Shown: positions 5,730 through 8,517 of the stretch, in pieces
How the letters are laid out: each line of letters opens with the position of its first letter
How positions within the stretch are numbered: the first letter of the stretch is position 1
Assembly: GCA_905211615.1 (NCBI GenBank)
Contig: CAJMBB010000084.1
Coordinates: 1 to 8,517 of the forward strand
Direction of reading: 5' to 3'
Length of the DNA: 8,517 bases
Source of the DNA: an uncultured Collinsella sp.
GTDB taxonomy: Bacteria; Actinomycetota; Coriobacteriia; Coriobacteriales; Coriobacteriaceae
Made by a program: the position numbers and the translations under genes
Notes under the pieces: generated by a model
Databases searched by the model: none
Told to the model about the DNA's origin: nothing
Seen by the model: the letters and a program-made list of their open reading frames with translations, nothing else

Positions 5730-6983
5730 TTAATCGTTGAAGCGGGATTGGCGGCCGAAGGATAGGGCGGTGTCGCCGAATTTGTCTCGGACGGCGTCGA
5801 TGGCGACGGAGAGGTCGCGGCGGTCGCTGGATTGGGCTCCGCGGTCATCGATCTCGCAGAACAGGTCAGTTTGGATACCGCCTTGGTGGTTGAAGTCGCT
5901 CATGCCGATACCCGCCAGACGCACGTGCATGCCTTCTTGCCAGATATTGTCGAGCAGCTCGAGCGCTACGGCCACAAAGATATTCTCGTCGTCGGTGGGG
6001 TGGGGCAAGCGGCGCTGTGCCGTGCGTCCGCTGCCATACGAATACTTGAGCTTGAGCGTTACGGTTCCGCCCGTCAGCCCTTGACGACGTAGGCGGCGCC
6101 CAACCGACTCGCCCAGCAGCGCAATCGCCGCCTCGATATCCCCACGCTCAGTCAAATCCTTCGCAAAGGTGCGCTCATTGCTCACCGATTTAACTTCACG
6201 TTCGTCATCCAGGCTGGTGACCTCGGATACTTCGAGCCCCAAAGCGCGTTGACGCATGCGCTCGCCATTCACGCCAAAGATTGCAGCCAGGGTGGACTCT
6301 GGCGCGCGTGAAAGTTCGCCGAGCGTATAGATGCGCATGCGACGCAGTCGCTCCTCGGCCGAACGCCCGATTCCGCTCATAGCGGACACAGGCAGCGCAG
6401 CCAAAAACCGCTGTTCCGTACCGGGTCGCACAATGGTCAGACCAAACGGCTTGTCGCGCTCGCTTGCGATTTTGGCCACGGTCTTGTTGCATCCAACGCC
6501 GATGGAGCAGGTCACCCCCAGCTCCGCAACGCGGTCGCTTGTGCGCCGCGCTACCAGCAGCGGATCCTCGGGCGCAAACCGACCCGGCGTAATATCGATA
6601 AAGGCCTCGTCGATGGACACGCGCTCCACGCGCGGCGTCTCCTCGGCAAGAATCGCCATGACCTGCGCGCTCACCTCGCGGTAGCGATCAAAGTGCCCGT
6701 GCGTCCAAATGGCTTGCGGGCACAAGCGCCGTGCCTCGGCTGAGGGCATGGCGGAGTGCACGCCAAAGCGACGTGCCTCGTAAGAACAGGTGGACACAAC
6801 GCCGCGGGAATCGGCGTCTCCGCCCACGATGAGCGGCTTTCCGCGCCATTCGGGATGATCGAGCATCTCCACGCTCGCAAAAAACGCATCGAGGTCCATC
6901 AGGCCCACCGCCGGACCCGTCCAGGGAGGCGGCGTGACGCCCATGGCATCCTCATAACCGTATGTATGTTCGCGTCTTTCCAT
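5730..6983 (-). CDS. dinB: DNA polymerase IV (Y-family translesion polymerase)
   Basis: DinB is a low-fidelity Y-family polymerase that copies past damaged bases. Its 417 residues contain the palm motif MDLDAFFASVE with catalytic Asp30 and steric-gate Phe35, and SIDEAF with Asp125 and Glu126. A CSIGVGCNKTVAKIASERDKP-type thumb segment, a helix-hairpin-helix (LPVSAMSGIG) and the little-finger domain follow. QTDLF at 371-375 fits the sliding-clamp binding motif; the AIDAVRDKFG-type tail after it is common in Gram-positive relatives. Stop TAA at 5732-5730. The start is uncertain. ATG 6983 has no Shine-Dalgarno and would lie at the predicted transcription start (leaderless). ATG 6944 (404 residues) has GAGG 5 bases before it and still keeps every catalytic motif. 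The gene is convergent with rsfS, divergent from rpsP, and has no operon partner. Confidence 0.95.
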   Translation of the reverse strand: MERREHTYGYEDAMGVTPPPWTGPAVGLMDLDAFFASVEMLDHPEWRGKPLIVGGDADSRGVVSTCSYEARRFGVHSAMPSAEARRLCPQAIWTHGHFDRYREVSAQVMAILAEETPRVERVSIDEAFIDITPGRFAPEDPLLVARRTSDRVAELGVTCSIGVGCNKTVAKIASERDKPFGLTIVRPGTEQRFLAALPVSAMSGIGRSAEERLRRMRIYTLGELSRAPESTLAAIFGVNGERMRQRALGLEVSEVTSLDDEREVKSVSNERTFAKDLTERGDIEAAIALLGESVGRRLRRQGLTGGTVTLKLKYSYGSGRTAQRRLPHPTDDENIFVAVALELLDNIWQEGMHVRLAGIGMSDFNHQGGIQTDLFCEIDDRGAQSSDRRDLSVAIDAVRDKFGDTALSFGRQSRFND

Positions 6984-6989
6984 GTCATG

Positions 6990-6995
6990 AGTATA
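6990..6995 (-). promoter_or_regulatory. Possible -10 element for dinB
   Basis: Read on the minus strand, TATACT (6995 to 6990) matches the -10 consensus at 5 of 6 positions. Transcription would start near 6983, exactly at the first possible ATG of dinB. No convincing -35 box lies 16-18 bases upstream, so this is tentative, or the promoter depends on an activator. Confidence 0.35.
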
Positions 6996-7099
6996 CCGCG
7001 CAGCTCATGTGGGGTGCGTGTATGTGCTTGCAAATCCCGAATTCTTGTCTAAGATATGGATTTGCCCTCGACTACACCGAAGAAGTTGGTCTCACGGAC

Positions 7100-7128
7100 T
7101 TCACCTGCCCGCGTCGATGGCGTATTAT
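7100..7128 (+). promoter_or_regulatory. Predicted promoter of the rpsP-khpA-rimM-trmD group
   Basis: TTCACC at 7100-7105 (4 of 6 matches to -35) is followed after exactly 17 bases by TATTAT at 7123-7128 (5 of 6 matches to -10). The predicted start is near 7135, leaving a leader of about 50 bases with a small hairpin (GCAGC 7151-7155 with GCTGC 7161-7165) before the Shine-Dalgarno. A second, weaker pair lies upstream: TTGCAA at 7028-7033 with TAAGAT at 7050-7055. The rest of the gap between dinB and rpsP holds no credible gene. Confidence 0.55.
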
Positions 7129-7184
7129 GTTCAACTGTTTGTTTGTAGTTGCAGCCTAAAGCTGCTTGGTTGGAGGAGTTTCCT

Positions 7185-7526
7185 TTGGCAGTCAAGATTC
7201 GCCTTGCTCGTCACGGCGCTAAGAAGCGTCCGTACTACCGTGTCGTCGTCGCCGATTCCCGCGCCCCGCGTGACGGTCGTATCATCGAGGAGGTTGGCCG
7301 CTACAACCCGATGACCGCCCCCAAGACCATCAACCTCGACCTCGAGAAGATCGCCGACTGGCAGTCCAAGGGCGCTCAGCTCACCGATGCCGTCGCCGCT
7401 CTGGTCAAGGCCGCCAACGAGGGCGAGAAGACCGAGACCGTCGTCAAGAAGTCCAAGAAGCAGCTCGCCAAAGAGGCCGAGGCCGCTAAGGCTGCCGCTG
7501 AGGCCGCTGAGGGCGCCGAGGAGTAA
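7185..7526 (+). CDS. rpsP: 30S ribosomal protein S16
   Basis: S16 is an early-binding small-subunit protein that stabilises 16S rRNA folding. The 113-residue product begins MAVKIRLARHGAKKRPYYRVV and has DSRAPRDGR-x-IEEVGRYNP, both hallmarks of the family. The core is about 80 residues. The remaining 30 or so form a Lys/Ala/Glu-rich tail (KKSKKQLAKEAEAAKAAAE). The start is TTG 7185: GGAGGAG at 7172-7178 sits 6 bases upstream and the codon opens the conserved N-terminus exactly. The in-frame ATG at 7149 would place the Shine-Dalgarno inside the gene. It is first in the classic order rpsP-khpA-rimM-trmD. The ffh gene that often precedes rpsP is not here; dinB is there instead, on the other strand. 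Confidence 0.97.
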   Translation: MAVKIRLARHGAKKRPYYRVVVADSRAPRDGRIIEEVGRYNPMTAPKTINLDLEKIADWQSKGAQLTDAVAALVKAANEGEKTETVVKKSKKQLAKEAEAAKAAAEAAEGAEE

Positions 7527-7529
7527 ATC

Positions 7530-7814
7530 GTGCCTGAGGTTGACGCTGCACAGCTCGAGGGTGAGGCAATGCTCTCAGATCGCATCGCCGATCTCGTCGA
7601 ATATCTCGTTGTTCAGATCGTCGACGACCCGGATTCCGTGAGCCTTGAGGTCATCGATGGTGACGACACCTCTACGATCGAGGTTTCTGTCGCCGAGGAT
7701 GACGTCGCTAAGGTCATCGGCCGTCGTGGCCGTACCATCAAGGCCATTCGCACGCTCGCCCGTGCACTGGCCGCTCGCCTCGACACTGCAGTCGAGGTAG
7801 AGGTTCTGGGCTAG
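7530..7814 (+). CDS. khpA: KH-domain RNA-binding protein KhpA
   Basis: KhpA is a small single-KH-domain protein that binds RNA widely, in several Gram-positives together with KhpB (not in this window). It has been linked to cell elongation and RNA metabolism. The visible KH motif is VIGRRGRTIKAIR with the GxxG loop as GRRG. The GTG start at 7530 gives 94 residues and has GAGGAG at 7518-7523 (the last two codons of rpsP) 6 bases upstream. The in-frame ATG at 7569 gives 81 residues, the typical length, and also has a Shine-Dalgarno (GAGGG at 7557-7561). Both starts are plausible; the first 13 residues are acidic and not part of the domain. It lies 3 bases after rpsP and 4 before rimM, so coupled translation is likely. 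Confidence 0.92.
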   Translation: MPEVDAAQLEGEAMLSDRIADLVEYLVVQIVDDPDSVSLEVIDGDDTSTIEVSVAEDDVAKVIGRRGRTIKAIRTLARALAARLDTAVEVEVLG

Positions 7815-7818
7815 GACC

Positions 7819-8340
7819 TTGAGGTCCCAGTACAAAAACATCGCCCGTGTGGTCAAGCCGCACGGAAGGAAGGGGGAGGTCCTCGCGCAGCCGCTGCGGG
7901 GGCTTCCTTCTGTATTGACGCCGGGTATGCGCGTCGCCCTGACGCCGCCGGCGCTCAAGCGCGACCGCTTTTGCACGGTCGTGTCCGTCACCGATACGGG
8001 CGATGGCGATCTGGTCTCGTTTGAGGGCATTGACGACTTGACGGCCGCCGAGGGCATCACGGGATGCTATGTGCTGGCAAATCGTGACGACTTTGAGCTC
8101 GATTCGCTCGACGCCGCCTATACCGACCTGATGGGTCGCGAGGTGGTCGACGAGCGCTTCGGTTCGCTCGGCACGATCGTCGAGATCATGTCGACGCCCG
8201 CTAACGATGTTTGGGTTGTCGAGGGTGATCGGTACGGCGAGGTGCTGATTCCCGTGATCGAGCAGGTTGTGCTCGATCTTCCCGACACAGGAACAATTTT
8301 CGTCCACGTTATGGACGGCCTGATCGATATGGACAAGTAG
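7819..8340 (+). CDS. rimM: Ribosome maturation factor RimM
   Basis: RimM helps mature the 3' domain of 16S rRNA in the 30S subunit and contacts S19. The 173-residue product has the N-terminal RimM domain starting KNIARVVKPHGRKGEV, and a C-terminal PRC-barrel domain from about residue 93 (TDLMGREVVDERFGSLGTI through VLIPVIEQVV). Length and both domains are normal. The start is TTG 7819, because the conserved N-terminal strand begins six codons later and no ATG exists nearby. A GTG at 7849 would cut into the conserved domain. The Shine-Dalgarno is weak (only TAGGA just before the TTG), which suggests reliance on translation coming from khpA, whose stop is 4 bases upstream. Confidence 0.95.
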   Translation: MRSQYKNIARVVKPHGRKGEVLAQPLRGLPSVLTPGMRVALTPPALKRDRFCTVVSVTDTGDGDLVSFEGIDDLTAAEGITGCYVLANRDDFELDSLDAAYTDLMGREVVDERFGSLGTIVEIMSTPANDVWVVEGDRYGEVLIPVIEQVVLDLPDTGTIFVHVMDGLIDMDK

Positions 8341-8350
8341 GGAGGACAAC

Positions 8351-8517
8351 ATGCTGATTGAGACCCTTTCGGTCTTTCCCGAGATGTTTGAGCCCGTCAT
8401 GTCCACATCGATTTTGGGCCGCGCCCGCAAGGCCGGCCTTTTTGATTTTAAGGCGTATAACCTGCGCGACTGGACGCACGACCGCCATCGTACCGTCGAT
8501 GACGAGCCGTACGGCGG
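8351..8517 (+). CDS. trmD: tRNA (guanine-37-N1)-methyltransferase TrmD, 5' part (runs off the window)
   Basis: TrmD is a SPOUT-class enzyme that methylates G37 next to the anticodon using S-adenosylmethionine, preventing +1 frameshifts. Only the first 55 codons are present. They contain the family's opening (ETLSVFPEMFEPVMSTSILGRA), the NLRDW segment, and DDEPYGG at the very end, which in full proteins continues into the GG-x-GM loop. The SAM-binding knot lies outside the window. The ATG at 8351 is preceded by GGAGG at 8341-8345, 5 bases away, starting right after the rimM stop. The gap is 10 bases, so it is co-transcribed. rplS would be expected downstream but cannot be seen. Confidence 0.96.
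   Translation, partial: MLIETLSVFPEMFEPVMSTSILGRARKAGLFDFKAYNLRDWTHDRHRTVDDEPYG

Noticed and set aside
6984..7050. A full -35/-10 promoter for dinB
   Set aside because: Only the -10 is convincing. No hexamer at 16-18 bases matches the -35 consensus well, so only the -10 is listed, at low confidence.
6962..7159. A 65-codon plus-strand frame in the dinB-rpsP gap
   Set aside because: It overlaps the dinB start and the rpsP promoter, has no Shine-Dalgarno and shows a random-looking composition.
1..8517. CRISPR array, transposon ends, prophage or an undescribed defence system
   Set aside because: There are no repeat-spacer arrays, terminal inverted repeats, transposase or integrase motifs. Nearly every base belongs to a recognised housekeeping gene.

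Overview
The window is 8.5 kb of ordinary, densely packed bacterial chromosome. High GC with strong third-position G/C bias, the actinobacterial look of the proteins and the gene order point to a member of the Coriobacteriia, most likely Collinsella or a close relative. That assignment is inferred from recalled family resemblance, not from a search. I see no mobile element, CRISPR array, prophage, tRNA or rRNA.

Layout. (1) 1-1558 (+): the C-terminal part of a B12-binding/radical SAM protein (TIGR03960-like, start outside the window), overlapping by 4 bases a DUF2344/TIGR03936 radical SAM-associated protein. (2) 1555-2359 (+): a well-formed promoter whose -35 box contains the stop codon of the previous gene, then rplU (L21), rpmA (L27) and a Rho-independent terminator. 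(3) 2376-5717 (+): obgE, nadD, yqeK and rsfS, closed by a very strong terminator at 5676-5717. (4) 5730-6983 (-): dinB (DNA polymerase IV), alone on the opposite strand. (5) 7100-8517 (+): a promoter, then rpsP (S16), khpA (KH-domain RNA-binding protein), rimM and the first 55 codons of trmD, which runs off the window.

How the genes work together. Almost everything serves ribosome building or translation. L21, L27 and S16 are structural proteins. ObgE, RimM and RsfS act in assembly or silencing of subunits, TrmD modifies tRNA, and KhpA is a small RNA chaperone. NadD (NAD synthesis) and YqeK (Ap4A hydrolase) are nucleotide-metabolism passengers commonly found with obgE and rsfS. DinB is the one DNA-damage gene, lying between two translation operons.

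The most useful second-look points are regulatory. The terminator between rpmA and obgE leaves no visible space for an obgE promoter, which suggests read-through or attenuation. Four genes (obgE, yqeK, rpsP, rimM) appear to start with TTG. The dinB start is uncertain and is associated with a LexA-like half-palindrome. L21 and S16 both carry Lys/Ala/Glu-rich C-terminal tails. I found no convincing previously undescribed system here.
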